Notes: generated by a model not told the origin, from the sequence alone. A DNA stretch of 64,000 nt from Mycolicibacterium hippocampi (GCF_010723735.1 NZ_BLLB01000002.1:3596001-3660000), one strand, 5' to 3'. Positions 12,433 through 22,547 are shown, counted from the stretch's first letter. Numbers and translations are program-made.

Positions 12433-14210
12433 TGCTATCCGAGATCCATATCGAGTCGCTGGGCGCCATCAGCGCTGCGACCGCCGAGTTCGACGGCGGG
12501 CTGACCGTGCTCACCGGCGAAACCGGTGCGGGCAAGACCATGGTGGTGAGCGGGCTGCATCTGCTCGGCGGTGCCCGCGCCGACCCCACGAAGGTGCGCT
12601 CGGGCGCGGCCCGCGCGGTGGTGGAGGGCCGGTTCGTCACCGACGACCTCGGCGAGGCGGTGACCACCAAGGTCGACGAGATCCTGGACTCCTCCGGGGC
12701 CGAGCGCGACGACGACCGCAGCGTCATCGCCGCCCGTTCGGTCAGCCGCGACGGGCCGTCGAGGGCGTATCTCGGCGGCCGCAGCGTGCCGGCCAAGTCG
12801 CTGAGCGGATTCACCAATGAGTTGTTGACGCTGCACGGCCAGAACGATCAGCTGCGGCTGATGCGGCCCGACCAGCAGCGCGCCGCGCTGGACCGCTACG
12901 CCGACGTCACCCGGCAACTGCACCGGTATCGCGCCGTTCGTGACCAGTGGCTCGCCGCCAGACGCGACCTCGACGACCGCCGCCGCCGCGCCCGCGAGCT
13001 GACCCAGGAGGCCGACCGGCTGCACTTCGCGCTGAACGAGATCGACGTCGTGGCCCCCCAGCCCGGCGAGGACGACGCCCTGGTCGGTGACATCCGCCGG
13101 CTGTCGGAACTGGACTCGTTGCGCGAGGCGGTGCAGACGGCCCACGCGGCGCTGTCCGGCGCAGTCGACGAGGGGCCGGCCGATGGCTTCTCCGCCGCGG
13201 CCGCGGTCGGGCAGGCGCGCACGGTGCTGGAGGGCACCGACGACGCCGCGTTGGCGGCGCTGTCCGAACAACTCGGCGCGGCCCTGACGGTGCTCGTCGA
13301 CGTCTCCGCCGAGCTCAGCCACTTCCTGTCCGAATTGCCCACTGACGCAAGCTCGTTGGAGACCAAGCTGGCGCGGCAGGCCGAGCTGCGGACGTTGACG
13401 CGCAAGTACGCCGCCGACATCGACGGCGTGCTGGCCTGGGCGCGGGAGTCGCGGGAGCAGCTGGCCCAGCTCGACGTGTCCGAAGAGACCCTCGCAGAGC
13501 TGGAGCGCCGCGTCGACGGGCTGCAGGCCAAGGTCGTCGACGCCGCCCAGGAGCTGACGAAGGTCCGGGTCAAGGCAGCCAAGGGGCTGTCCAAGGCCGT
13601 CACCGCGGAGCTGGCCGGGCTGGCGATGGTCGGTGCGGACTTCACCATCACCGTCGGCCCGCTCGAAGCGCGTGTCGACGACACCGCCCCGCTACCGCTG
13701 CCGTCGGGCACCACCGTGCACGCCGGCCGCGACGGTGTGGACGCCGTCGAGTTCGGTTTCGCCGCGCACCGCGGCACCGACCTGCTGCCGCTGAACAAGA
13801 GCGCCTCCGGCGGTGAGCTCTCCCGGGTGATGCTGGCGCTCGAGGTGGTGCTGGCCGCCTCGACCGAGGGCACCACGATGGTCTTCGACGAGGTCGACGC
13901 CGGCGTCGGCGGGCGGGCCGCCGTCCAGATCGGCCGGCGGCTGGCCCGGCTGGCCCGCACCCACCAGGTCATCGTCGTGACCCACCTGCCCCAGGTCGCC
14001 GCCTACGCCGACGTGCATCTGGTCGTCGAGGGTGACGTCGGCACCAAGGGCGACCGCGCAAAATCCAGCGGGGTGCGCCGCCTCGACGACGACAGTCGCG
14101 TCGCCGAACTGGCCCGGATGCTGGCCGGGCTGGGGGAGTCCGACAGTGGCCGAGCGCACGCCCGCGAGCTTCTCGACGCCGCCCGGGGAGAGCGCGAGCA
14201 GGTCTCCTAG
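12432..14210 (+). CDS. recN: DNA repair protein RecN
   Basis: An SMC-like ATPase of 592 aa acting in double-strand break repair. Walker A is GETGAGKT at residues 29-36. A long central coiled-coil region (about 160-370) follows, then the signature LNKSASGGELSRVMLALEVVL and Walker B with TMVFDEVDAGVGG. The GTG at 12432 overlaps the nadK stop and aligns with the M. tuberculosis N-terminus (LSEIHIESLGAIS); an alternative in-frame GTG lies at 12417. Confidence 0.94.
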   Translation: MLSEIHIESLGAISAATAEFDGGLTVLTGETGAGKTMVVSGLHLLGGARADPTKVRSGAARAVVEGRFVTDDLGEAVTTKVDEILDSSGAERDDDRSVIAARSVSRDGPSRAYLGGRSVPAKSLSGFTNELLTLHGQNDQLRLMRPDQQRAALDRYADVTRQLHRYRAVRDQWLAARRDLDDRRRRARELTQEADRLHFALNEIDVVAPQPGEDDALVGDIRRLSELDSLREAVQTAHAALSGAVDEGPADGFSAAAAVGQARTVLEGTDDAALAALSEQLGAALTVLVDVSAELSHFLSELPTDASSLETKLARQAELRTLTRKYAADIDGVLAWARESREQLAQLDVSEETLAELERRVDGLQAKVVDAAQELTKVRVKAAKGLSKAVTAELAGLAMVGADFTITVGPLEARVDDTAPLPLPSGTTVHAGRDGVDAVEFGFAAHRGTDLLPLNKSASGGELSRVMLALEVVLAASTEGTTMVFDEVDAGVGGRAAVQIGRRLARLARTHQVIVVTHLPQVAAYADVHLVVEGDVGTKGDRAKSSGVRRLDDDSRVAELARMLAGLGESDSGRAHARELLDAARGEREQVS

Positions 14211-14302
14211 CCGTGTGACGGATGTGAAAAGAAGTAACTAATGGGGCTGGTGTTACGGCGCGCCTCCAACGCATAACTGGCCTTCCTGGACAGAATCCCC
14301 CC

Positions 14303-15487
14303 ATGAAGATGTCTGCGTTGCTGTCCCGTAATGCCAGCTCACGGCCGGGGATCACCGGCACCGCCCGAGTTGACCGTGACATCGACCGGCTGCTGCGGCG
14401 CGTCTCACCCGGCGACATCGTCGTCATCGACGCCCAGGATCTGGATCGGATCACCGCGGACGCGCTCGTCGAGGCGAACGTCGCAGCAGTGGTCAACGCC
14501 TCGGCGTCGATCTCGGGCCGCTACCCCAACCTCGGACCCGAGGTGCTCGTCGTCAACGGCATCATGCTGGTCGACAACACCGGCCCGGAGGTCTTCAAGA
14601 AGGTCAAGGACGGCGCCCGCATCCGGATCAACGAGGGCGGCGTGTACTCCGGTGACCGCCGCCTGATCCTCGGCACCGAACGCACCGACGCCGAGATCCA
14701 CGAGCTGATGCAGGAAGCCAAGGGCGGCCTGGTCGCGCACCTGGAAGCCTTCGCAGGCAACACCATCGAGTTCATCCGCAGCGAGAGCCCGCTGCTGATC
14801 GACGGCATCGGCATCCCCGACATCGACGTCGACATGAACGGCAGGCACGTGGTGATCGTCGCCGAGGAGGACCACGCCGCGGCCGACCTCAAGGCGCTCA
14901 AGCCCTTCATCAAGGAGTATCAGCCGGTGCTCGTCGGTGTCGGGACCGGCGCCGACATCCTGCGCAAGGCGGGCTACCGCCCGCAGCTGATCGTGGGGGA
15001 CCCGGACAAGATCAGCACCGAGGTACTGCGCTGCGGCGCTCAGGTGGTGTTGCCCGCCGATGCCGACGGGCACGCCGCAGGACTGGAGCGGATCCAGGAT
15101 CTCGGCGTGGGCGCGATGACCTTCCCCGCCGCCGGCTCGGCGGCCGATCTGTCGCTGCTGCTGTGTGACCACCACGGCGCCTCGCTGATCGTCACCGTCG
15201 GACACACCGCCAGCATCGAGGAGTTCTTCGACCGGACCCGGCAGCGCAGCAACCCCTCGACGTTTTTGACCCGACTGAAGGTCGGCGAGAAGCTGGTCGA
15301 TGCCAAAGCCGTTGCCACGCTGTACCGGAGCAGGGTGTCCGGCGGCGCGATCGCGTTGCTGGTGCTGGCCATGCTGATCGCGGTGATCGCCGCGCTGTGG
15401 GTGTCACGTGCCGACGCCGCGGTGCTGGAGTGGCTGGCCGAGTACTGGAACCGGGCCATGCTCTGGGTGCAGGGCCTGGTCTCCTAG
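14303..15487 (+). CDS. steA: SteA, cytokinetic-ring-associated protein (Rv1697-type)
   Basis: A 394-aa protein with a thiamin pyrophosphokinase-like soluble part (GVGTGADILRKAGYRPQLIVGDPDKIS near residues 212-240) and one C-terminal membrane segment (about residues 350-370, GAIALLVLAMLIAVIAALWV). In corynebacteria SteA works with a MctB-like partner, SteB, in cell-wall remodelling at division. Here the SteB/MctB-type gene follows after 10 bases, supporting the same pair. The ATG at 14303 is preceded by a 92-base gap after recN, so a promoter may lie there. Confidence 0.85.
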   Translation: MKMSALLSRNASSRPGITGTARVDRDIDRLLRRVSPGDIVVIDAQDLDRITADALVEANVAAVVNASASISGRYPNLGPEVLVVNGIMLVDNTGPEVFKKVKDGARIRINEGGVYSGDRRLILGTERTDAEIHELMQEAKGGLVAHLEAFAGNTIEFIRSESPLLIDGIGIPDIDVDMNGRHVVIVAEEDHAAADLKALKPFIKEYQPVLVGVGTGADILRKAGYRPQLIVGDPDKISTEVLRCGAQVVLPADADGHAAGLERIQDLGVGAMTFPAAGSAADLSLLLCDHHGASLIVTVGHTASIEEFFDRTRQRSNPSTFLTRLKVGEKLVDAKAVATLYRSRVSGGAIALLVLAMLIAVIAALWVSRADAAVLEWLAEYWNRAMLWVQGLVS

Positions 15488-15497
15488 AGGTGATGAC

Positions 15498-16439
15498 GTG
15501 ATCTCCCTGCGTTCGCATGCGATCTCGCTGGCCGCGGTCTTCCTGGCGCTGGCCATCGGCGTGGCCCTCGGCTCGGGGCTGCTGTCCAACACGGTGCTGT
15601 CCGGGTTGCGCGCCGACAAGAGCGAGATGCAAACCCAGATCGACTCGCTGACCGAGGACAAGAACGCTCTGAACGAAAAGCTCAGTGCAGCTGAGGATTT
15701 CGACGCGCAGATGGCGCCGCGCATCCTGCGCGACAGCCTCGCAGAGAAGTCGGTGGTCCTGTTCCGTACCCCCGACGCCGCCGACGGTGACGTCGAGGCG
15801 CTGACCCGGCTGGTGGAGCAGGCCGGCGGCCGGGTGACCGGCGACATCGGACTGACCCAGGAATTCGTCGACGCCAACTCCGCGGAGAAACTGCTCTCGG
15901 TGGTCAACTCGCCCATCGTTCCCGCCGGGGCGCAGTTGAGCACGGGGTCCGTCGACCAGGGCTCGCAGGCGGGTGACCTGCTGGGCATCGCGCTGCTGGA
16001 CAATCCGGACCCGGCGGTGCCGGCGGTCGACGACGCGTCGCGCGACACCGTGCTGGCCGCGCTGCGCGACACCGGCTTCGTGACCTACGGCACCCAGCGC
16101 ATCGGCGCCGCCGACACCGCGCTCGTGGTCACCGGCGGAGCGCTCGCCGACGATGCGGGCAACCAGGGCGCCACCGTCGCCCGGTTGGCCGCGGGGCTTG
16201 CCCCGCACGGCGCGGGTACCGTTCTGGTCGGACGTGACGGTTCGGCGTCCGGAACCGCCGCCGTTGCGGTGACCAGGTCAGACGCCGCGCTCAACAGCGC
16301 TGTCAGCACCGTCGACGACGTCGACCGCGAACCCGGCCGGATCACCGCGGTGCTCGCACTGAGCGACCTGATCAATGGTGGGAACCCGGGCCAGTTCGGT
16401 ACCGGGCCGGGCGCGAGCGCCGTCACCGTCGCGCCGTAG
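15498..16439 (+). CDS. mctB: MctB/SteB-type membrane-anchored protein
   Basis: 313 aa. One N-terminal membrane segment (AISLAAVFLALAIGVALGSGLL), then a coiled-coil stretch (about residues 35-60) and an extracytoplasmic domain. The M. tuberculosis orthologue Rv1698 was described as a copper-export outer-membrane protein (MctB), while the corynebacterial homologue SteB partners SteA at the division site. Sequence alone does not decide between these roles. The GTG at 15498 lies 10 bases after steA. Confidence 0.85.
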   Translation: MISLRSHAISLAAVFLALAIGVALGSGLLSNTVLSGLRADKSEMQTQIDSLTEDKNALNEKLSAAEDFDAQMAPRILRDSLAEKSVVLFRTPDAADGDVEALTRLVEQAGGRVTGDIGLTQEFVDANSAEKLLSVVNSPIVPAGAQLSTGSVDQGSQAGDLLGIALLDNPDPAVPAVDDASRDTVLAALRDTGFVTYGTQRIGAADTALVVTGGALADDAGNQGATVARLAAGLAPHGAGTVLVGRDGSASGTAAVAVTRSDAALNSAVSTVDDVDREPGRITAVLALSDLINGGNPGQFGTGPGASAVTVAP

Positions 16440-16589
16440 CACCGCGCGGCGCCGCCCCGCGTGTCAGCGACGGCTTGTCGGTGTCGGTGTTAGGGTGAGA
16501 TTCCGTGGGTCGGCAGGCCCCTCATCGGACTCGATCTTCATCTGGGTCCCACCGAAACTAAGCCCTGCCCATCGTCACGGAGGTTGCTC

Positions 16590-18353
16590 TTGCCAGGCCG
16601 GATGAATCAGCTACGCAAGCACCCGCAGACCGCCACCAAACACATCTTCGTGACCGGTGGTGTGGTGTCGTCGCTCGGTAAGGGCCTCACGGCGTCCAGC
16701 CTCGGTCAGTTGCTGACCGCGCGCGGGCTGCAGGTGACGATGCAGAAACTCGACCCCTATCTCAACGTCGACCCCGGCACCATGAACCCGTTCCAACACG
16801 GGGAGGTCTTCGTCACCGAAGACGGCGCCGAGACCGACCTCGACGTCGGGCACTACGAACGCTTCCTCGACCGCAACCTGTCCGGCTTCGCCAATGTCAC
16901 TACGGGCCAGGTGTATTCGACGGTGATCGCCAAGGAGCGGCGCGGGGAGTACCTCGGCGACACCGTTCAGGTCATTCCGCACATCACCGACGAGATCAAG
17001 CGGCGAGTCCTGGCGATGGCCGAACACGACAGCCAGGGAAACCGGCCCGACGTGGTGATCACCGAGATCGGCGGAACCGTCGGTGACATCGAGTCGCTGC
17101 CCTTCCTGGAGGCTGCCCGCCAGGTGCGTCACGAGGTGGGCCGGGAAAACTGCTTCTTCCTGCACTGCTCGCTGGTGCCCTACATGGCGCCCTCCGGGGA
17201 ACTCAAGACCAAGCCGACCCAGCACTCGGTGGCCGCGCTGCGCAGCATCGGCATCACGCCCGATGCGCTGATCCTGCGGTGTGACCGCGACGTGCCGGAA
17301 CCGCTGAAGATCAAGATCGCGCTGATGTGCGACGTCGACATCGACGGCGTCATCTCCACTCCCGACGCCCCGTCGATCTATGACATTCCCAAGGTGCTGC
17401 ACCGCGAGGAACTCGACGCCTACGTGGTAAGGCGGCTCAATCTGCCGTTCCGCGACGTGGACTGGACCCAGTGGAACGACCTGCTGCGCCGGGTGCACGA
17501 ACCACGGGAATCGGTCCGCATCGCGCTGGTGGGCAAGTACATCGACCTGTCCGACGCCTATCTGTCGGTGGCCGAGGCGCTGCGGGCCGGCGGGTTCGCC
17601 CACCATGCCAAGGTGGAATTGCGGTGGATCGCCTCCGACGACTGCGAAATCGACGGGGAGGCCGCCGCCGCGCTGGCCGACGTCGACGGCGTTCTGATCC
17701 CGGGCGGCTTCGGCATCCGCGGTATCGAGGGCAAGATCGGCGCCATCCGCTACGCACGCAAGCGTGGCCTGCCGGTGCTCGGCCTGTGCCTGGGCCTGCA
17801 GTGCATCGTGATCGAGGCGGCCCGGTCGGTCGGCATCACCGACGCCAACTCCGCCGAGTTCGAGCCCGCGACACTCGACCCGGTGATCTCCACGATGGCC
17901 GACCAGCGGGAAGTGGTCGCCGGCGAGGCCGACCTGGGGGGCACCATGCGGCTGGGTGCCTACCCCGCCCACCTGCAGCCGGATTCCATCGTGGCGCGGG
18001 CCTACGAGGCGACCGAGGTCTCCGAACGGCACCGGCACCGCTACGAGGTCAACAACCTCTATCGGGACCGTATCGCCGAGAGCGGGTTGCGGTTCTCGGG
18101 GACCTCCCCCGACGGCTACCTCGTCGAGTTCGTCGAGTACCCGCCCGAGGTGCATCCGTTCATCGTGGGCACCCAGGCGCACCCGGAGCTCAAGAGCCGG
18201 CCCACCCGGCCGCATCCGCTGTTCGCGGCGTTCATCGGCGCCTCGCTGGCGTACAAGAACGAGGAGCGGTTGCCGGTCGAGATTCCGGAGCGTGCGGAGG
18301 CGCCGGCCAACGGCGCCGAGCACGCCCTCGAAGACGTCCCGGCCCGTGGCTGA
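16590..18353 (+). CDS. pyrG: CTP synthase
   Basis: A 587-aa CTP synthase that aminates UTP using glutamine and ATP. The N-terminal synthetase domain shows KHIFVTGGVVSSLGKGLTASS, and the C-terminal GATase1 domain shows PGGFGIRG, the nucleophile motif GLCLGLQC and the His-Glu pair in THQAHPE-type sequence (GTQAHPELKSRPT). TTG at 16590 is favoured because GGAGG at 16579-16583 is correctly spaced; the ATG at 16602 is the alternative. The end overlaps the NUDIX gene start by 8 bases. Confidence 0.95.
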   Translation: MPGRMNQLRKHPQTATKHIFVTGGVVSSLGKGLTASSLGQLLTARGLQVTMQKLDPYLNVDPGTMNPFQHGEVFVTEDGAETDLDVGHYERFLDRNLSGFANVTTGQVYSTVIAKERRGEYLGDTVQVIPHITDEIKRRVLAMAEHDSQGNRPDVVITEIGGTVGDIESLPFLEAARQVRHEVGRENCFFLHCSLVPYMAPSGELKTKPTQHSVAALRSIGITPDALILRCDRDVPEPLKIKIALMCDVDIDGVISTPDAPSIYDIPKVLHREELDAYVVRRLNLPFRDVDWTQWNDLLRRVHEPRESVRIALVGKYIDLSDAYLSVAEALRAGGFAHHAKVELRWIASDDCEIDGEAAAALADVDGVLIPGGFGIRGIEGKIGAIRYARKRGLPVLGLCLGLQCIVIEAARSVGITDANSAEFEPATLDPVISTMADQREVVAGEADLGGTMRLGAYPAHLQPDSIVARAYEATEVSERHRHRYEVNNLYRDRIAESGLRFSGTSPDGYLVEFVEYPPEVHPFIVGTQAHPELKSRPTRPHPLFAAFIGASLAYKNEERLPVEIPERAEAPANGAEHALEDVPARG

Positions 18354-18993
18354 CGACGACTGCGGCGACAACAGCAGCAGTCACGAGTTCTCCGTCGCTG
18401 CGTCGGAAACGCTGTACGTCGGGAAGATCTTCGCGCTGCGCGCCGACGAAGTCCGGATGCCCGGCGGCAACACCGCCCGCCGGGAGATCGTCGAGCACTT
18501 CGGGGCGGTGGCCGTCGTCGCGATCGACGACGACGGCCGGATCGTGCTCGTCTACCAGTACCGGCACGCGTTCGGCAGGAGGCTGTGGGAACTGCCGGCC
18601 GGGCTGCTCGACCTGGGTGGCGAACCCCCGCACGAGACGGCGGCGCGCGAACTGGCCGAGGAGGCCGGCCTGGCTGCCCAGACCTGGCACACGCTGGTCG
18701 ACCTGGATTCCGCACCGGGCTTCAGCGACGAGAGCGTGCGGGTGTTCCTGGCCACCGGGCTCAGCGATGTGGACCGCTCGCAAGTGCACGACGAAGAAGC
18801 CGACCTGACGGTGGAGCGTCTCGCGCTCGGCGACGCCGTGACGAAGGTCTACTCCGGTGAGATCGTCAACTCGATTTCGGTCGCCGGGATCCTGGCCGCC
18901 CATGCGATGCCGCCCGTGGACCGCCTGCGCCCGGTCGACGCGCCCTGGACCGACCGGCCCGCCGCGTTCGCACGCCGGAAGGGGCACGGGTGA
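18346..18993 (+). CDS. NUDIX hydrolase, ADP-ribose pyrophosphatase type
   Basis: 215 aa. It contains the NUDIX box within GGEPPHETAARELAEEAG (residues about 89-108), matching GX5EX7REUXEEXGU, and the upstream LPAGLLD typical of ADP-ribose pyrophosphatases. It sits where M. tuberculosis has Rv1700, an ADP-ribose hydrolase. The GTG start at 18346 overlaps pyrG and its stop overlaps xerD by 4 bases. Metabolite clearance of ADP-ribose is the inferred role. Confidence 0.9.
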   Translation: MADDDCGDNSSSHEFSVAASETLYVGKIFALRADEVRMPGGNTARREIVEHFGAVAVVAIDDDGRIVLVYQYRHAFGRRLWELPAGLLDLGGEPPHETAARELAEEAGLAAQTWHTLVDLDSAPGFSDESVRVFLATGLSDVDRSQVHDEEADLTVERLALGDAVTKVYSGEIVNSISVAGILAAHAMPPVDRLRPVDAPWTDRPAAFARRKGHG

Positions 18994-19949
18994 CCACCCA
19001 CTCGCTGTCCTTCGGTTCGGCCCTCGACGAACAGTTCCGCGGATACCTCGACCACCTGGCGATCGAGCGGGGGGTGGCGGCGAACACGCTGAGTTCCTAC
19101 CGCAGGGATCTGCGGCGGTACGCCGAACACCTCGACTCCCGGGGGATCGATGATCTGGCGAGCGTGGCGGAGATCGACGTCAGCGAGTTCCTGGTGGCTC
19201 TGCGCCGCGGTGACCCGGACAACGGGGTGGTGCCGTTGTCGGCGGTTTCGGCCGCGAGGGCACTGATCGCGGTGCGCGGCCTGCACCGATTCGCCGCCGC
19301 CGAGGGAATCGCTGCGATCGACGTCGCCCGCGAGGTGAAACCGCCGACGCCCAGCCGTCGGCTTCCCAAGAGCCTGAGCATCGACGAGGTGCTGGCCCTG
19401 CTCGACGGCGCCGGCGGCGACAGCGAAACCGACGGTCCGCTGACGCTGCGTAACCGTGCGCTGCTGGAACTGCTGTACTCGACCGGCGCGAGGATCTCCG
19501 AGGCGGTGGGCCTCGACCTCGACGACGTCGACACCCATGCCCGCTCGGTGCTGCTGCGCGGCAAGGGAGGCAAACAGCGCCTGATCCCGATCGGCCGCCC
19601 GGCGGTCGCCGCGCTGGACGCCTATCTGGTGCGTGGGCGCCCGGAACTCGCCAGCCGCGGCAGGGGCACGGCAGGTATCTTCCTCAACGCCCGCGGCGGG
19701 CGGTTGTCGCGGCAGAGCGCCTGGCAGGTGCTTCAGGACTCCGCCGAACGCGCGGGCATCACCGCGACGGTGTCCCCGCACGTGCTGCGGCACTCCTTCG
19801 CCACCCACCTGCTCGACGGTGGTGCCGACGTCCGCGTCGTGCAGGAACTGCTCGGCCATGCGTCGGTGACCACGACGCAGATCTACACCATGGTCACCGT
19901 GAACGCGCTGCGCGAAGTATGGGCGGGCGCCCATCCGCGAGCCCGCTGA
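18990..19949 (+). CDS. xerD: tyrosine recombinase XerD
   Basis: A 319-aa site-specific recombinase that resolves chromosome dimers at dif together with XerC. It has an N-terminal SAM-like core-binding domain (residues 1-100) and a catalytic domain with Arg in STGARISEAVGL, Lys in LRGKGGKQRLIPI, HxxR in HVLRHSFATHLL, and His and the Tyr nucleophile in LGHASVTTTQIYT. The whole catalytic set is present. It converges with the O-methyltransferase gene 7 bases away. Confidence 0.94.
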   Translation: MTTHSLSFGSALDEQFRGYLDHLAIERGVAANTLSSYRRDLRRYAEHLDSRGIDDLASVAEIDVSEFLVALRRGDPDNGVVPLSAVSAARALIAVRGLHRFAAAEGIAAIDVAREVKPPTPSRRLPKSLSIDEVLALLDGAGGDSETDGPLTLRNRALLELLYSTGARISEAVGLDLDDVDTHARSVLLRGKGGKQRLIPIGRPAVAALDAYLVRGRPELASRGRGTAGIFLNARGGRLSRQSAWQVLQDSAERAGITATVSPHVLRHSFATHLLDGGADVRVVQELLGHASVTTTQIYTMVTVNALREVWAGAHPRAR

Positions 19950-19956
19950 CCGCGGT

Positions 19957-20709
19957 TCAGCCCAGATACTCCGACTCGAGCACCAGGTCGGGCATCAGGG
20001 ACTGATATTCGAGGTGGGTCTTGTGCTCGACGGTGTTCCACAGCGTTCCCTGATGTTCGCGCATGTAGGCGCGGTACTTCGGCGCCCCGGGCAGCCCGAC
20101 GTTGTCGGCGACCACGATCGATCCCCGGTGCAGCCATCCGCGGTCGAGCACGCTGCGCAGATCCGACAGGTAGGCACGCTTGTCGTGGTCGATGAACAGC
20201 AGATCCAGACTGCCCGGCGTGAAGCCGTGTTCGCCGGCCAGGCTGTCCAGGGTGCGGCCGCCGTCCCCGAGCGTGCCGACGACGCAGCTGACCCGCTCGG
20301 CGACGCCCGCGTGCGCCCAGATGCGCCGTGCCACTTCGGCGTTGGCGGCAGAGAACTCGATCGAGCAGATGCGCGCCGACGGTGCGGACCGGGCGATGCG
20401 CAACGCGCTGTAACCGCAGTAGGTGCCCAGTTCCAGCACCAGGTTCGCGCCCGCGCGCCGCACCGCGGCGTCGAGCAGTCGGCCCTTCTCGTCGCCGATG
20501 TTGACCAGCATCGCCTTCTCGTAGGCGAACCGGTCGATCGCGGCCAGGACGTCGTCGACGTCGCCGCGGGCGGCGTGGGCCTCCACGTAGTCGGCGCAGG
20601 CGGCCTCGCGGCCGTCCCCGATCTGACCGGTGCGGAGGAACGACGGCATCCCCAACGCGAGGCGCCACGTCGACCACCGCAGGAAGGGCAATCGTCGTTT
20701 GAGGCTCAT
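19957..20709 (-). CDS. O-methyltransferase (catechol O-methyltransferase-like, Rv1703c-type)
   Basis: A 250-aa class I SAM-dependent methyltransferase. SAM motif I is in LVLELGTYCGYSALRIA near residue 92, the acidic ribose-binding residue in CSIEFSAANAEVA, and the metal-binding-type aspartates in LLFIDHDKRAYLSDL and IVVADNVG. The FAYEKAMLVNIGDEKG segment is typical of the COMT group. The substrate is unknown. I chose the ATG at 20709; a GTG at 20712 is one codon earlier. It converges with xerD and is divergent from the parA-like gene. Confidence 0.85.
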   Translation of the reverse strand: MSLKRRLPFLRWSTWRLALGMPSFLRTGQIGDGREAACADYVEAHAARGDVDDVLAAIDRFAYEKAMLVNIGDEKGRLLDAAVRRAGANLVLELGTYCGYSALRIARSAPSARICSIEFSAANAEVARRIWAHAGVAERVSCVVGTLGDGGRTLDSLAGEHGFTPGSLDLLFIDHDKRAYLSDLRSVLDRGWLHRGSIVVADNVGLPGAPKYRAYMREHQGTLWNTVEHKTHLEYQSLMPDLVLESEYLG

Positions 20710-20847
20710 CACATCAGCCTAGGCAGCCGTCGCGGACATCCGATAGCAGTCTTGCCTGCGGGTCTGCCTCATCAGCACGAAGCTCACCGTTAAACTTGCC
20801 CGGATGTCCGCCAAGCCGCTGCGTTGCCCGACCAGCCCAGGTCCGGC

Positions 20848-21720
20848 ATGACCGACGACGCGGACGGCGCGGTCGCCGAGCCGACACCGGGTCTGACCGG
20901 CCGGCTGCCGCGGCCGACCCCCGAGCCCACTCCGCGAAGCACCCACGGACCGGCCAAGGTCGTGGCGATGTGCAATCAGAAGGGCGGCGTCGGCAAGACC
21001 ACCTCCACGATCAACCTGGGCGCCGCCCTCGCTGAGTACGGCCGTCGGGTGCTGCTGGTCGATCTCGATCCGCAGGGCGCGCTGTCGGCAGGGCTCGGGG
21101 TGCCGCACTACGAGCTCGACAACACCGTGCACAACCTGCTGGTGGAGCCGCGGGTGTCGATCGACGAGGTGCTGCTGAGCACCCGGGTACCCGGGCTGGA
21201 CCTGGTGCCCAGCAACATCGACCTGTCAGCGGCCGAGATCCAGCTGGTCAACGAGGTGGGCCGGGAACAGTCCCTGGCGCGCGCGCTGTATCCGGTGCTG
21301 GACCGCTACGACTACGTGCTGATCGACTGCCAGCCGTCGCTGGGCCTGCTCACCGTCAACGGCCTCGCCTGCAGTGACGGGGTGATCATCCCCACCGAAT
21401 GCGAGTACTTCTCGCTGCGCGGTCTGGCCCTGCTGACCGACACCGTCGAGAAGGTGCACGACCGGCTCAACCCGAAGCTGTCGATCAGCGGGATCCTGAT
21501 CACCCGCTATGACCCCCGCACCGTGAACTCCCGCGAGGTGATGGCCCGGGTGGTGGAGCGGTTCGGCGATCTGGTCTTCGACACCGTCATCACCCGGACC
21601 GTGCGGTTCCCGGAGACCAGCGTCGCCGGTGAACCCATCACCACCTGGGCGCCGAAATCGGCTGGTGCCGAAGCGTATCGAGCGCTGGCACGTGAGGTCA
21701 TCGACCGGTTCGGCGCGTGA
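20848..21720 (+). CDS. ParA/Soj-family ATPase (Rv1708-type)
   Basis: A ParA/MinD-type ATPase of about 290 aa. The deviant Walker A is CNQKGGVGKTTSTINLGAAL with the signature lysine near residue 43, followed by LLVDLDPQGALS and YDYVLIDCQPSLG. No parB is beside it, so it is a second, orphan ParA rather than the oriC one. It begins the parA-scpA-scpB-rluB run, and a link with chromosome organisation by ScpAB is likely. The start is uncertain: ATG at 20848 or TTG at 20824. The N-terminal 30 residues are Pro-rich and disordered. Confidence 0.88.
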   Translation: MTDDADGAVAEPTPGLTGRLPRPTPEPTPRSTHGPAKVVAMCNQKGGVGKTTSTINLGAALAEYGRRVLLVDLDPQGALSAGLGVPHYELDNTVHNLLVEPRVSIDEVLLSTRVPGLDLVPSNIDLSAAEIQLVNEVGREQSLARALYPVLDRYDYVLIDCQPSLGLLTVNGLACSDGVIIPTECEYFSLRGLALLTDTVEKVHDRLNPKLSISGILITRYDPRTVNSREVMARVVERFGDLVFDTVITRTVRFPETSVAGEPITTWAPKSAGAEAYRALAREVIDRFGA

Positions 21721-22547
21721 GCGAGACACCGCCCACCGAACAGACCGAGGATTCAGGCTCCGCCCCGGCCGGCTTCCAGGTCCGGCTGAGCAACTTCGAG
21801 GGTCCGTTCGACCTGCTGCTGCAGCTGATCTTCGGCCATCGGCTCGATGTCACCGAAGTGGCGCTGCACCAGGTCACCGATGAGTTCATCGCCTACACCA
21901 AGGCGATCGGCCCGACCCTCGGGCTCGACGAGACGACGTCGTTCCTGGTGGTCGCGGCGACCCTGCTGGACCTCAAGGCCGCGCGGTTGCTGCCCGCAGG
22001 CGAAGTCCACGACGAAGAGGATCTGGCGCTGCTCGAGGTACGCGACCTGTTGTTCGCCAGGTTGCTGCAGTACCGGGCGTTCAAGCACGTCGCAGTGATG
22101 TTCGCCGAATTGGAGGCCGCGGCACTGCGCAGCTATCCGCGGGCGGTGGCGCTGGAGGACCGCTACGAAGACCTGCTACCCGAGGTGATGCTCGGTGTGG
22201 ACGCGGAACGGTTCGCGCAGATCGCAGCGACGGCGTTCACGCCGCGGCCGGTGCCCACGGTGGGCACCGACCACCTGCACCAGGTGTCGGTTTCGGTGCC
22301 TGAGCAGGCAGCCAACTTGATGTCGCTGCTGCAGAGCCGGGGCGTCGGCGAGTGGGCGTCGTTCTCCGACCTGGTAGCTGACTGCGAGGTGCCGATGGAG
22401 ATCGTCGGCCGGTTCCTGGCGCTGCTCGAACTGTACCGAGCCAGGGCGGTAGCATTCGACCAATCAGAACCGCTTGGTGTGCTCCAGATTTCGTGGACCG
22501 GAGAGCAGCCGAGCAGCCCACAACTGGCGACCGCCGACGCGGGATAG
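21717..22547 (+). CDS. scpA: segregation and condensation protein ScpA
   Basis: The kleisin subunit of the SMC-ScpAB condensin, 276 aa. The N-terminal SMC-binding domain is clear (FQVRLSNFEGPFDLLLQLI, HRLDVTEVALHQVTDEFIAY), and the C-terminal winged helix includes EVPMEIVGRFLALLELYRARAV. The GTG start overlaps the parA-like stop by 4 bases, and scpB follows 9 bases later, so the proteins are made together. Confidence 0.93.
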   Translation: MSETPPTEQTEDSGSAPAGFQVRLSNFEGPFDLLLQLIFGHRLDVTEVALHQVTDEFIAYTKAIGPTLGLDETTSFLVVAATLLDLKAARLLPAGEVHDEEDLALLEVRDLLFARLLQYRAFKHVAVMFAELEAAALRSYPRAVALEDRYEDLLPEVMLGVDAERFAQIAATAFTPRPVPTVGTDHLHQVSVSVPEQAANLMSLLQSRGVGEWASFSDLVADCEVPMEIVGRFLALLELYRARAVAFDQSEPLGVLQISWTGEQPSSPQLATADAG